DNA from: Hawksworthiomyces lignivorus
Lineage: Eukaryota; Ascomycota; Sordariomycetes; Ophiostomatales; Ophiostomataceae
Direction: 5' to 3'
Assembly: GCA_002917075.1 (NCBI GenBank)
Contig: NTMA01000054.1
Location: forward strand, 186,001-250,000
DNA: 64,000 bases
The notes beneath the pieces were generated by a model. The model made no database searches and was not told the DNA's origin. It worked only from the letters and a program-made list of their open reading frames with translations. The position numbers were made by a program, and so were the translations under genes. Below are positions 1 to 11,064 of this stretch, piece by piece; the first letter of the stretch is position 1, and each line of letters begins with the position of its first letter.

Positions 1-101
1 ATTTTGCACTTCTTGCGCATTTACCTCCTTTCTAATATCCTTACTTCTCATTGTCTTTCTGCCATTCTCTCATCGCTTCTCACCTCTCCCGCTAACCATA
101 G

Positions 102-1407
102 CTCACCAGGACTGCCAAGAATCCCGACGACATTGTCATCACTCTCGCCATCCGGACACCTCTTACCAAGGCAAAGAAGGGCGGCTTCAAGGATTCGTCT
201 CTCGAATTCATTGTTTACGCTCTTCTGAAGCAGGTCCGGGAGCGGTCGAATATTGATCCTAGTCTCGTGGAGGACATTTGCCTCGGAAATGTAAGAAAGG
301 AAATGAACGAACGTACAGGGAAGAAAAGAAATAACCAGGAACGGCTTTGAATCATCGTATCTTCTCTTTATATTGTGGTGTGCAAAGCTGACAAGAAACC
401 CACAGGTCTCCGACGCAAAAGCCTCGTACAAGCTCCGTGCTGCTGCTCTGGCTGCCGGTTTCCCGAATACGACCAGCGCTTATGCGCTGAACCGCTTTTG
501 CTCATCCGGCCTGAAGTCTACCGCCGACATTGCCAACGCCATCAGCGCGGGCAACATTGAGGTCGGCATTGCTATTGGCGCCGAGTCTATGTCTGTCGGC
601 GGCGATGCGCTCGAAAAACCCTTCGACGAAGAAGTCACCAAGCACAGCCAAGAGTCCGTCGACTGCCAGCAGCCCATGGGCTGGACCAGCGAGAACGTCA
701 GCCGCGATTTCGGCATCACCCGTGAGGAGATGGACCGGTACGCCGTTGAGAGTTTCCGCCGTGCTGAGCAGGCCCAGGCTGACGGCCTGTTCGACGACGA
801 GATTGTACCCATCACAACCCGCATCAAGGATGCCCAGGGCAACTGGAGCGAGGTCACTCTGACGCGCGACGAGGGCATCCGGCCCGGCACCACCTTCGAG
901 GCGCTATCCAAGATCCGCGTGGCATTCCCCCAGTGGGGTCCGACTACCACCGGCGGCAATGCGAGTCAGGTGACCGACGGTGCTGCCGCCGTCCTTCTTA
1001 TGAAGCGGTCAACGGCACAGCGTCTGGGTCAGCCGATTCTGGGCAAGTACGTCGGCAGCACGGTCGCCGGTCTGGCGCCCCGCATCATGGGTATCGGCCC
1101 TTCTCTAGCCATTCCTAAGCTGCTGGCCAAGTATGACTTGACGCTGGCCGATATCGATGTCATCGAGCTGAACGAAGCATTTGCCAGCATGGCCGTCTAC
1201 TGCCGAGACAAGCTGGCTCTCGACTGGAACAAGCTGAATCCCCGCGGAGGAGCCATAGCCCTGGGCCATCCCCTGGGTGCCACGGGTGCACGGCAGATTG
1301 TCACGGGCCTTAGCGAGCTGCGCCGGACGAAGAAGAAGATCCTGCTGACCAGCATGTGCATCGGCACGGGCATGGGCATGGCAGGACTGTTTGTGAATGA
1401 GCAGTAG
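102..1407 (+). CDS. POT1: Peroxisomal 3-ketoacyl-CoA thiolase, 3' part (5' end outside window)
   Basis: Last enzyme of fatty-acid beta-oxidation: it cleaves 3-ketoacyl-CoA with CoA to acetyl-CoA and a shortened acyl-CoA, in peroxisomes. Two exons are seen, 102-290 and 406-1407, joined in frame across an intron with a CTGAC branch site. Bases 1-101 look like the end of an upstream intron (pyrimidine-rich, CTAAC branch site, ATAG acceptor), so the first exon and any N-terminal PTS2 signal lie to the left. Thiolase hallmarks are present: the nucleophile cysteine in NRFCSSGL, NEAFA, the GHPLGATGARQ histidine loop and the C-terminal CIGTGMGMAGLF cysteine loop. The protein ends in NEQ, not SKL, which fits the PTS2-type peroxisomal thiolase rather than a PTS1 enzyme. 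A mitochondrial acetyl-CoA acyltransferase is less likely. The family call is firm; the location is inferred from family. Confidence 0.93.
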
Positions 1408-3842
1408 TGGCAGAAAGAGGCGAGAGAGGTAGAAGAGCGTGCGGTTTGGGGAAATTGTGAACCACACATGAACTCGACTTCGTATACAAACGGCTACATG
1501 CCGAAATTTTCTTGTAGGTAATAGGTTCTCACTAGATACGCCAGCTTTCGCCCATATTTTGTACACGCTTGTAAACGTATCCTGCCGGATTTCAAAAAGC
1601 TTTTTTTTTTTTTTTTTTTACAGAGGTTGAATAAATTTCAGGTTTCGTTCATCTGCCCAAATAAAATAGGAACAGATCTGCGCAGTTTAAAACGAACTTC
1701 GACCATGTGGCAACCACTACTTAGTAACAGATGCGACTGAGGGTGACATGGAGAGAAATATAGGACCCGGTTGGCCGCGTATTGATCTCATGGTACTCAT
1801 TTTTGAGAATTACTTTGGAATGAGGTTAATCTTATGATCGATGCCGCATAGCTACGGTTCAATAAGTGCTCAGCCATACAATGCTGGCATGCGACCATAT
1901 GCTATGTCTACCGACGAAGCTCACCGCTGGACTAAAGGTCTAAACAGAAGATGAAATTGCAAATGCTGTGCATCACAGCCTCCGGTCAGTCTTGACAGGC
2001 CTCAAGCGTATGGCATTTCGACACTCCACGGCAGACTGTCGTAGACAGTCCGACCGAGACCGAGACCGAAATAGAAAAAGAGAAGGCGGCAACCAGCCAA
2101 CTGCTACCCTCTGTTATGACGTGCATTTGGCTCAAAGATTCGAAGAAACGTTACCGCATATAAATCACCGCCTGTCTGTTCAAGACAGTTGTGCATATGC
2201 AGGAGACATGCAATCGATCTCCGAGAGCCCACATTCTCTACATAGATCTGCAAAGACGCCATATACGAGGAGCATAAAGACTAGGTAATGAGATATGCCT
2301 AATTTCTAGAGTGTATGCCTCTCTTGAAATGCTGCACATATATTAGCCCGTTCATGCGCTTCTGCAACCTGCCTTTTTCTGCTTATTCTCCGTCTAGGGT
2401 TCAGTCCCAGGACACCGTCCCTTTATTTAACACCGAAAGGCCACGGCGTTACATTGACCATAGAATTGCGCTTACGACGTTAAGAACAACCCACACACAA
2501 GAACAACTCCGACAAAAGAGAAAGGCCAAATATGAAAACACATCCCATATCAATGACTTGTGAACTCATAGCACAATATCTATGAACTAAAACATTATGT
2601 CCGCATTGTCTCGATTTACAATGGGAAGGTGGCATTTTTGATATAGACATGCGGAGACGTTAGTCTTGCGCGGCAGACGATGCAACTTCAATATCGAAGT
2701 TTTGCTCCATGTGTCTTGTAATGTTGTGCTCAGCAATCCTGCGACTGGGCAGCACGTGGCCAAAGGGAAAAGAAGAAAGGAAAAGACGCAAGTATTGCAG
2801 TTCTTCATGTAAATTAGATTTTTGTGGCAATCTATTTCTTCTCCATGTTCGAATGGCGAGCCGCGTATAGTTGCATAGCAAACATGGGGGTGCGCATACC
2901 GAAAAGGGGAGAGAAGCCCAAAATATTAGTACTAAGAAAATTTCAACTAATCCCCAGAAAGGAAAAGGCGCAAGGGCTGCTCTCCTGGCCCGGTTTGATG
3001 TGTGGTCTGGCAGAGAACATCCCCGAGTGCTAATTGGCCAAGTGCCAAATTTCCTCTCGGTAAGACAACCGAATGAGAAGGCTAGATAGGATGAGATTTG
3101 AGTGAGAACAAAAGACAGCGCTGTGCATGCTGTAGGGGACACAGCAATTGTCCATTGTATCAGGGGCCAAGAGCGCTCTAGCGATTGATGCAAGCAGACC
3201 ACATTTCCTCTGTCCTTTGGTGTTTCGATGTTTCGAATGCTTGGTTTCAAGCTAGCGAGAAGAAAAGGGAGTCAAGAAGACTTGCGACCAGTAAGAGTTT
3301 GCTTCTTTTATTTTGTCGCCATTCGCGTCCTTTTGTCGATTATGCTTCTCCTGCCCTTGGTGCCGCTATGCAGCTACCATTTAATACATCCGCAATAACA
3401 TCCCTCTTTGTCTCTAAACCGCGACAGGTGCTTCTATTAAAATTACTCTGTGCTAGAAATTGCCAGCTACGACCTGAATGTAGGCGTTTGCGCCTTTCAT
3501 TTCCGTAATAAGATCTGAAATGGAATTTCGCAAGGAGGGAAACAATTTTATTGTCCGGATCTTATTGGGACTAGATGACCAACTATAAAGGACATAGGGA
3601 AGCAGAGAGAGAAGAAAATCCATCATCCTGGCCTCTGGTACCTTTCGTTATTGCGCCCAAGATTGTTGCACAATCCCCCTTGATTTGTTAAGCATGATCC
3701 TTGCATTTTCATCCCATATTCTTTTCCTCCGTTCTCTGAAGCAGTTCATCTCATGTTCTCTGCTTCCATAGTACTTCTTGCACCGCGGAAGCCTAAAGAG
3801 ATAGCATCCTCTTATTCAAATATCAGAAGGTGTGTGTTATAC

Positions 3843-3861
3843 GTCACCCCAAGTGGGTGAC
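3843..3861. repeat. Perfect 7-bp inverted repeat, GTCACCC-N5-GGGTGAC
   Basis: The arms at 3843-3849 and 3855-3861 are perfectly complementary with a 5-base spacer. They are flanked by ACGTCAC on the left and TGACGT on the right. It lies about 650 bp upstream of the GH16 start codon and could be a site for a dimeric regulator. Function is not known. Confidence 0.4.
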
Positions 3862-4452
3862 TTTGACGTGCCGTTTTGAAACATATATCGCTCCATGCAT
3901 CTATATAACAGTGTGGGTTCGGGCACCACAAAACACTCTAGCGGTAGTAGTCCATCCCAAAATGCCTCCATCCCATTTTCTACTTTCATTTGTCGACTTA
4001 CCGGGGTAGAGAACATGATTGTAATTATGCTTTTGTAGCCTCATGACTGGCATGGCCTTTGTTACCGCCAGGGGTTCGATCGGACTGTCATTTCTTTCTC
4101 CGACCTATCCTTCTCCCCTATTCCCATGAATTTGTCTCTGATCCGCCACTGTCTAGAACAATGCCCACATGAAAATTGCTAGACCTGGGGTCTGACGCTG
4201 GTCACCATGTGCCCTTATAAAAGACAACTGACTTGCCGCGATGTCCAACTTGGGTGCCAGATTGCTTTGCGTTGAAAATCAGATTGCCTCGTCAGAGTTC
4301 CAGACTACGATTTTTCAGTCTCTATATCTGAGAGAGTTCGCCTCACCGTTGAGTTTTACTCCCTAGGGTAGACTCTTTACGTTCCTTTATTATTTCATTT
4401 CGTGTCTCTCCTTATTGTGATATTGATTATTATTTCTTTTTAGAATCCGTCT

Positions 4453-4460
4453 TATAAAAA
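4453..4460 (+). promoter_or_regulatory. Likely TATA box of the GH16 gene
   Basis: TATAAAAA lies about 48 bp upstream of the ATG at 4508. It is followed by a T/C-rich stretch, a common arrangement for strongly expressed fungal secreted-enzyme genes with short leaders. Confidence 0.35.
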
Positions 4461-4507
4461 ACCACTTTGAATACCCTCTTTTCATATAATTTTTTGAAGA
4501 CCTCACA

Positions 4508-5519
4508 ATGCATTTCACCGGCGCCCTTGTGCCACTTCTGATTTCACTGCCTCTGTTAGTCCGGGCATGGAATGCCCCCAACTACACCGGTTTCAACTTG
4601 GTCTGGCAAGAGACGTTTGCCGGCCCCGGTGCGACGTTGCCAAGCAGCGCGAACTGGAACATCATCACCAATCTGCATGTCAACGACGAGGTTGAGACCT
4701 ATACCTCTTCTACCGCCAACTTACAGCTGTCTGGTGGCTATACCCTGCAGATTGTTCCTTGGCAGCAAAGCGACGGCTCTTGGACCTCTGCTCGCATTGA
4801 GAGCACGTACACATTCACGCCGGCAGCGGGGGCAAAAACTCTTGCAGAGGCAGATATCCGCTTTGGTGACAACTCCATTTCGAACAAGCAAGGATTGTGG
4901 CCGGCGTTCTGGATGCTCGGCGACAGCATCCGCCACGGCACGCCATGGCCGGAGTGCGGCGAAATTGACGCCCTCGAGACAGTTAATGGCCAACTGACAG
5001 GCCACGGTACCCTGCACTGCGATACCGATCCAGGTGGCGCATGTAATGAGCCTAATGGCATCTCGTCGTCGGTTGGCATCCCGGATCAAAGCTGGCATAC
5101 ATGGCGGGTGCAGTGGGACCGCACATCCAACAACTGGCAGACGGAAACGATTACGTTCTTTATGGACGGCCAACAATACAACTCTATCAGTGGTGCACGC
5201 GTCGGCGACGAGGGCAGCTGGAATGCACTCTGTCACAGCCCACTGTATTTTATTCTAAATGTCGCCGTCGGCGGCGATTGGGTAAGTGACTCCAACATTG
5301 CTTCCCCTTTCCACTTGTGGGATGTAGATCACCAAGGTTCTTGAAGCTAATACGTTAACTATTTTTAAAGCCTGGCAATCCTGATTCCAACACCGAGGGT
5401 GGCTATGGCAGCATGATGGTAAGTTGATCCTTTTCCCTTTTCTAAAATGCTGACACTTGCATCACATCAGCTAACACCTTGTTCAGGAAGTGGCATACGT
5501 TGCCGTTTACACCAGCTAA
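4508..5519 (+). CDS. Secreted GH16 endo-1,3(4)-beta-glucanase-like enzyme
   Basis: Predicted 284-residue secreted glycoside hydrolase of family 16, which cleaves internal beta-1,3 or mixed beta-1,3/1,4 glucan bonds in wall or plant material. Three exons: 4508-5281, 5371-5418 and 5487-5519, with 89- and 68-bp introns, all in frame. Residues 1-20 form a signal peptide ending in LVRA. The catalytic motif is GEIDALE: Glu152 as nucleophile, Asp154, and Glu157 as acid/base, matching the GH16 ExDxxE pattern. Further family signs are the Trp-rich LWPAFWMLG before the motif and the FILNVAVGGDW stretch near the C-terminus, split by intron 1. No GPI signal, transmembrane segment or carbohydrate-binding module is seen, so it is probably released. 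Exact substrate cannot be set from sequence; laminarinase-type or lichenase-type activity are both possible. Confidence 0.92.
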
Positions 5520-8311
5520 AGTGCGGCAAACCTATAGTGGCCTTCTGATGGCTTTTGTTTTATTTTTTGTATATACTATATTCGATCTTACAACTTCTCG
5601 CTATATATCTTTGTCTTGCCGTCATTATTAGCTGTTGACTACCATGGGCTTCTTACTTTGTATATACACTGTCTTAGCATTGACGTTCTTTAAAGCAAAC
5701 ATTTCTTATTCAAACAGTCTTTATATTATCCATATTATTATTTCCTTTGTTCTACGATGTGTTCAACTTTAACATCAGGAAATATATCTCAAACATACTA
5801 AACTGAATGGAGATGCCATCCTTTTAAACGCTGCGAAGCACTCATATATCACTTTATACAATGCTTACCTGCCTATTACCAGGCTAGACAGCCTTCGATA
5901 CATATGAACCTACAATATTAAATGTCTCCCTTAATAGCTGTTTTACTCATTACCTCCACATGTATGATGTAGCTTCACTTTCGTATGCAGCGAACGTCTA
6001 GGACAAAAGAGTTAAATTCAGGAAGCAAAATAGTAACTGCAAAAATAAACCAAGTCCAGATCCTAATCCTAAGCACTAGTGGTAACATATTACATCGTTT
6101 GACATGACGCGCGTACATTCCAAGCCCTGATTTCTCCCATAACAAGATGTTTACCTGTATTCCTAGTCATTGCCTGAAGGTGAAATAGCCCAATAAAACC
6201 AAATAGAAACCGTGTACGGTGTATCAGAAATATGAATGGAGACCGCAAAATACCTATAAAATACAGAATTGAAAAATACGACAAGAGAGGGTAACACAGG
6301 CAGTAACGTGAAAAAAAAAAATAAAAAATAAAAAATAAAAAATAGGAAGCGTAAAAACAGTGACAAGATACCGAAACTGAAAGGAAAATCCCAGAGTCGA
6401 ACTTCTACCCATAGCAAATACTTCTTGGTCAGACGGTAAATAATTACTGGCATGAAAAAAACCCCCAGACTCGAAAAAGAAATAGAAATCAAAAGAGAGC
6501 TGAGAAAGGCTAAAACAAAGGTAACATAAGTGGGTAAAATTGATGCCAGGGACATTTAAGCGTGCATTTAGAGAAACAGGGTAGATAGGAAAAGGATAAA
6601 TTAATTCGGAGAAAAAGAATCAGAATGAAATAGCAAAAAGCTTGACGTGGACTGTAATGAAAACAACCAAGGTTGTGATCAGGTATCGATAATTAACGAT
6701 GCTCTGGTATATGGGCCTGAGCATGAGAGCCTCGTCTGCCTTCGGTCCCATTGATAATCAATCGCTCTTCGTCTTTGGCAGGCAACAGCAAAATAGAAAA
6801 TGCTCCGACTTGTGACCGGCAGTTGATGTCTTGGTCACGCAGAAAGTGTAAGAAGTTAGACGGCGAAGACCCAGCTCTTGAGATCACCAAGTCTAGCGTC
6901 GAAAGTCAACGCATCGCACGGACCTATCTGCCGTGTTTCTCATTCCCGATTCTCAATCCAACTCGTAGGTAGACTGTCGTCCCGTGAATGGCCAAAGTTG
7001 AGCTCTGCCAGCGTCTATTGCCACTAGCTGCCACGACCGAAAGTAGCTTGCATGTCGTCGGATTCGGGCTGCACCGCACATCAAGGATATGCAGGAAACT
7101 TGAAAGGTTAAGATGGGCACTGTCGATCAGCCGAGCCGATAGGATGCTCACTTGAGCGGAACGAGGCGTCTTTGATGACAACCAATCAAGCATTTCAGAC
7201 ACCCGTGATCATAGGTAGCATGCAAGGTTCGAAAGGTTGAGCGCATGAATGAGAAGCCAGGCGAGCTAACCACCAAAATGAGGACCAATGAAAATGGAGG
7301 GGGTGTGAGATAAGAGAAGGCCGGTAGAGGGGTGGGGATAAATCTAGAAATTGGGGGAGAAGCAGATGCAAGGCTTTGGAGCCCGCCCAGGCTGCTAGGC
7401 TGTGTGGACTGGTGATAGGCCAAACCACATGGCGGCAGTCATAGCGTATCCCCAACTCGGGCAGTTAGGCAAGATCGCTGAATGGTGGAGTGGCTCGCAA
7501 CTTGATTGGGTCAGTAGTGGAACACCTGACCAACCATTGCCCACCACCTCCCAGTACAGGCTTTCGACAGCTTTGGGAAGACGGGTTCTCTTCTCGCAAA
7601 AGAGAGTAGCTCAAATGAAAGTCCGGTCCGTATCTCGAGAAACAAGCTTGGAAAGAAGTAGAGGTCGGGGCCACAATTATTGTGGTCGCTGTGTTGTAGC
7701 CTGCTATTTGAAAGGATTCTGCGCGACAAGAGCAGACGCCAAGTTCCACACTGGAATCGTTCGGAGAGAGGCTCTCGTCAGAGAACTTCAGGCTAGTTGA
7801 GATCTGCACCAACAGCAGTCATGCAGGAGGTCAATGATGATGGCCTGTGCCTTCTCGCTCCCCGGTTCACGCGGCTTGGGGTATGTTGGAAAAATAGGGT
7901 ACGAGCTTCGTCACCCGCCGACGAACTTGCATCAGTTCCGGATCATCCGCTCTCCTTCTCCTGCACTAGCAGTATTCAAGATTTCGCAACATCTGGTTGT
8001 GTTGCCGCTTTGCCTCAAGTTATTTTTGTCTGTCGCAATGATGGGAAACCAGTGCTGCACACCAACCTTCAAAGCTCTGATATCCACATTCGCCCTAATG
8101 TCACCACCACTTCTCACCATCCCCTCTCAATATCCCCAAGCCGAAATCATTATTTTCGACTCATACCACTGAAAAACCACCATCACCAGTCCAGTCTCTG
8201 CTTCTGTTTGCCCCACGTTGCCTTAGAGCGTAATCATGTTTGATTGCCCACATACCCTGCCTTAGCCCTGTGCTCTCTGTCGCTCTCGCTGTGCTTGTGG
8301 GACATAATAAT
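5520..8311. other. Intergenic region between convergent GH16 and medA genes
   Basis: About 2.8 kb where the 3' ends of GH16 (+) and medA (-) face each other. It is AT-rich to about 6.7 kb and includes an A-rich (AAAAAT)n stretch at 6311-6344. Frames such as 7402-7800 (+) and 7797-8243 (+) have no recognisable domain, poor codon bias and overlapping rivals in other frames, so they are not called as genes. Confidence 0.55.
6311..6344. repeat. A-rich (AAAAAT)n low-complexity repeat
   Basis: A 10-base A run followed by about four units of AAAAAT. Simple repeat, likely from replication slippage. Confidence 0.85.
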
Positions 8312-11064
8312 TTAGGCCCGCTGGACATTATCGCCATAGCCGGTGCTGTACAGGTGACCATGGTGGTGGTGGTGGTGGTGGTGGTGACTGGCAGTGTACG
8401 ATGGCGCGCTGGGAGCAGTAACCCCATAGCCATCCCAACGATTACTACCATGAGAAGCAGCTGTTGTTGTGGCGATAGCAGCTGTGGTCGCAGGCGCAAC
8501 GCTGCTCGCTGGTAAAGAAAGTGGAGAGTTGAAGTTATGGGTTTGCTGATGTTGGTTATGTGCGTAGGAATGCGCAGATGGCGTTGTCGCACCAGCGGTG
8601 GTACGGATGTCATATGCCGCTGGAAGGCCACCTAAGCGGAGACTGGCAGATGATGGTGATTGTGGCTTTGTTGTCGTCGAGCCTGGTGATAGTGCGCGTG
8701 CTGATGAAGCGTTGCCTGCGTAAGACACCCATGATGCGCCAGACAGAGACCGCGGACTGGCAAGAGAATCAGCAGGATTGGAGCCGTTAGGCAAACTGAC
8801 GTAACCGACAGCGGAAGTGCCGTCTGTTCCAGTGGACATAGAACCAGGGGTTGGCGGCAGGACAGGATATGACGGGCTCATTGTGACTGGAGTCAGCAAG
8901 TGATGGGTCTGCGCAGTGGCTGCCGAAGTTGCTGGTGGAAGAATAGCTGATGGGCTAGCGCTGTACTTAGAAATGATTTTTTTCAGAGCCTGTCCTAAAA
9001 TCTTCCAAGGGAACACCTTGACGTCCTTTTCGATCGTACGTGGCTTGGGGGCACCAAAGGACATAATCAGTTTGAAGAACTCTTCACTCTCTGCTTTTGC
9101 CTTACTGACGGTGAATGGTTTAAAGCCCTCCAAGTTGCGGCGGATGCGATTCTTTTCTTCGACAGAAAATCGAGAGGGGGCGGCCACAAGTTGCTCTAGG
9201 AGGTTGATTGTGTCGACTGAAGTCACAAAGCACTCTTGCTTCTCTGCCCAATAAATGCAGCTTATACAGATGCTATTTGGAGGACGCTCATTGATGGGAA
9301 CAGGACGAAATGTCGTTTCCAGGTGGCAGCCATTTTGCTTCTTTCGGAAGAGAACAATGCGTCGACGGTTGTTCCACTCCTCGGGTGTCCAATCCTGTGC
9401 CATGGAGTCAAGATTTCCCATGATAGATAGAACGGCCTTTGCTGGGTAGCCACCCCAGTGAGCGGTGCCATATCCGCCCCCATTGCTTACGCTGCCAAGA
9501 GATCCCGGCGAACCATTCTGGATGGTGCTTGTCCTAATCAATTGTGGCGCGCCACTGTGAGACGGTGCCGGGAGTGGTGCCGAAAGCGGCGGACGCGTAA
9601 TCGATGTTGCGCCATGTACATGGGTAACGGAATGACTACGTCCCATACTATAGCGGTCGTGAGGATGATGATGAGCGTGGTGGCTGTGATGGTGACCAAG
9701 GCCACCGCCATAAGTTGGTGTCGTCCAGGCCGAAATCCCAGGGTGCGTGCGCAGTGGAGGAGGCGCCGCTGCTCGAGAAAAGCCGTCTGAGAATGAGGCG
9801 CTTCGGTAAGCTCCGAGCATATTGCCGTTGTCTTGATTATAAGTAGTAGCTGCGGCTGCAGCTGCGGCGACAAAATTTGATTGAACTTGTTGAGCCTGTT
9901 GTGCTGCTGCTGCTGCAGCGGCGGCAGCAGCAGAAGTAGCATCGACAGCGCCTGGGGGATACGAAAAGGTATTTGTATTTGAATCCACTGATAAATGGTT
10001 ATGCGGTTCGTTGGGGCTGCTAGCAGTAGAAGTTCGCACAGTCAGTTGAGGCGGGCTCTCGCTCTCTCCTTCAACGTGACCTGGTGATTGTGCGGATGAC
10101 TTGAGGTCCTCAGGTGCGGCTTGCACAGAAGGGTCACCCGCTGAGCCACTCATGGACGACGCCGAGGCAGTTGCTTCCGGTGCATCATGGTAAGTGAACG
10201 AGCGAGCTACGGGCACGCGCGCCAGCTCTTCCCCGTTGGCGTTCTCTATGACAACTGCTAATGGCACGTTGCTTGGTGAAGCGCAGTTGGTGACCATGAA
10301 CTGAGGAGCCTCTGCTGAAACGGCGTACGTGAGCCCGTCTTGAGACACAGCTTCTTTAACAACGTCGGCATGGCACTTTTGCGTGCCAAAAGAGAGCCAA
10401 ACATATGGTGCAGGCGATGACATTGCCATCAGGTCATATTGACTAGAGACTTTCAATTCAATCCGTGTGCCGGCTGTTCCAGTTGTTGGACCACAAGAAA
10501 TTATATTCACAGGAGGAGGAGATGGCGAGCTAGAAGGGCTGAGATATTCGTCTGCAGCACCGTTTGTGCCAAAAGCAAGGCTATTCAACTGTGATGCAGC
10601 ATTTTCTGCCGGCTGTGGTTGAAACGACTGAGCGTTGAATGTCGAATAGGCCGCATCTGCAAAGCCTGAAGAATCATGTCCCCGTCAGTACTTGCCTGAA
10701 TCTTGTGCAATCTCCAAGGCAAAAAAGCTCTCTAGTCAAACGCTACATACCGTGCAGCTGCGCAGGCTGTGTTTTGTAAGCTGCCATGGGCAAAAGATCT
10801 GCTGAATGCCCATCAACTTCTCCGTTTACTCGTGCAGCTTCTTCTTCGTATCGAAGAGTCACGGTTCCTGGGGATTCGATACCTTCGTCAACAATTATGG
10901 GCCTCTCTGGACTAAATGTCGACTATCAACATAATTAGTAAATCTTACGTTCGTTGCTTGATAACTGCGGTGGTTGAGCAAGTGAGTGAGCCGAAGAAGT
11001 ATTTTCAAATTTTACTCACATCGAACACCTTGTAGATAGGCTGTTGGAAGCCGACGGTCGACAT
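8312..11064 (-). CDS. medA: Medusa (MedA)-family developmental transcriptional regulator
   Basis: Predicted 856-residue nuclear regulator. In aspergilli MedA controls conidiophore development and sexual timing, and orthologues act in conidiation and virulence elsewhere. Three exons on the minus strand: 11020-11064, 10751-10922 and 8312-10665, with introns of 97 and 85 bp, phases consistent. The start MSTVGFQQPIYKVFD is the only ATG that joins the exons. The conserved family domain spans roughly residues 488-645, including WTPEEWNNRRR, NSICISCIYW and VFPWKILGQALKKI. Residues about 123-232 read like an IPT/TIG fold (CGPTTGTAGT, VWLSFG, ending in FTYHD), as noted by eye. Low-complexity Ala and Gln runs, a His-rich segment and a C-terminal run of nine histidines fill the rest. 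About 10.5 kb upstream lacks another gene, which may be its control region or long leader. Confidence 0.93.
8361..8385. repeat. (TGG)n microsatellite coding the medA His tract
   Basis: A trinucleotide run that reads as nine histidine codons near the medA C-terminus on the minus strand. Its length may vary between strains. Confidence 0.85.

Larger units (their letters stand above)
1408..4507. other. Intergenic region, no supported gene
   Basis: About 3.1 kb between the thiolase and the GH16 gene. It holds a 19-base T run at 1601-1619, probably near the thiolase 3' UTR. Several open frames of up to 196 codons, on both strands, show no family motif and are rich in Arg, Ser and Cys as chance frames are. 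An inverted repeat at 3843-3861 and a TATA-like box at 4453-4460 are listed separately. No tRNA-like structure was found. Confidence 0.6.

Noticed and set aside
2660..3250. 196-codon minus-strand frame between thiolase and GH16
   Set aside because: No motif, Arg/Cys/Ser-rich chance composition, overlapping frames on the other strand.
4001..4190. CreA-type sites (CCGGGG, CTGGGG) before the GH16 gene
   Set aside because: The SYGGRG consensus occurs about every 250-500 bases by chance, so two matches in this gap carry no weight.
7402..8243. Two overlapping plus-strand frames downstream of medA
   Set aside because: Mutually overlapping, no conserved motif, and lying in the 3' flank of medA.
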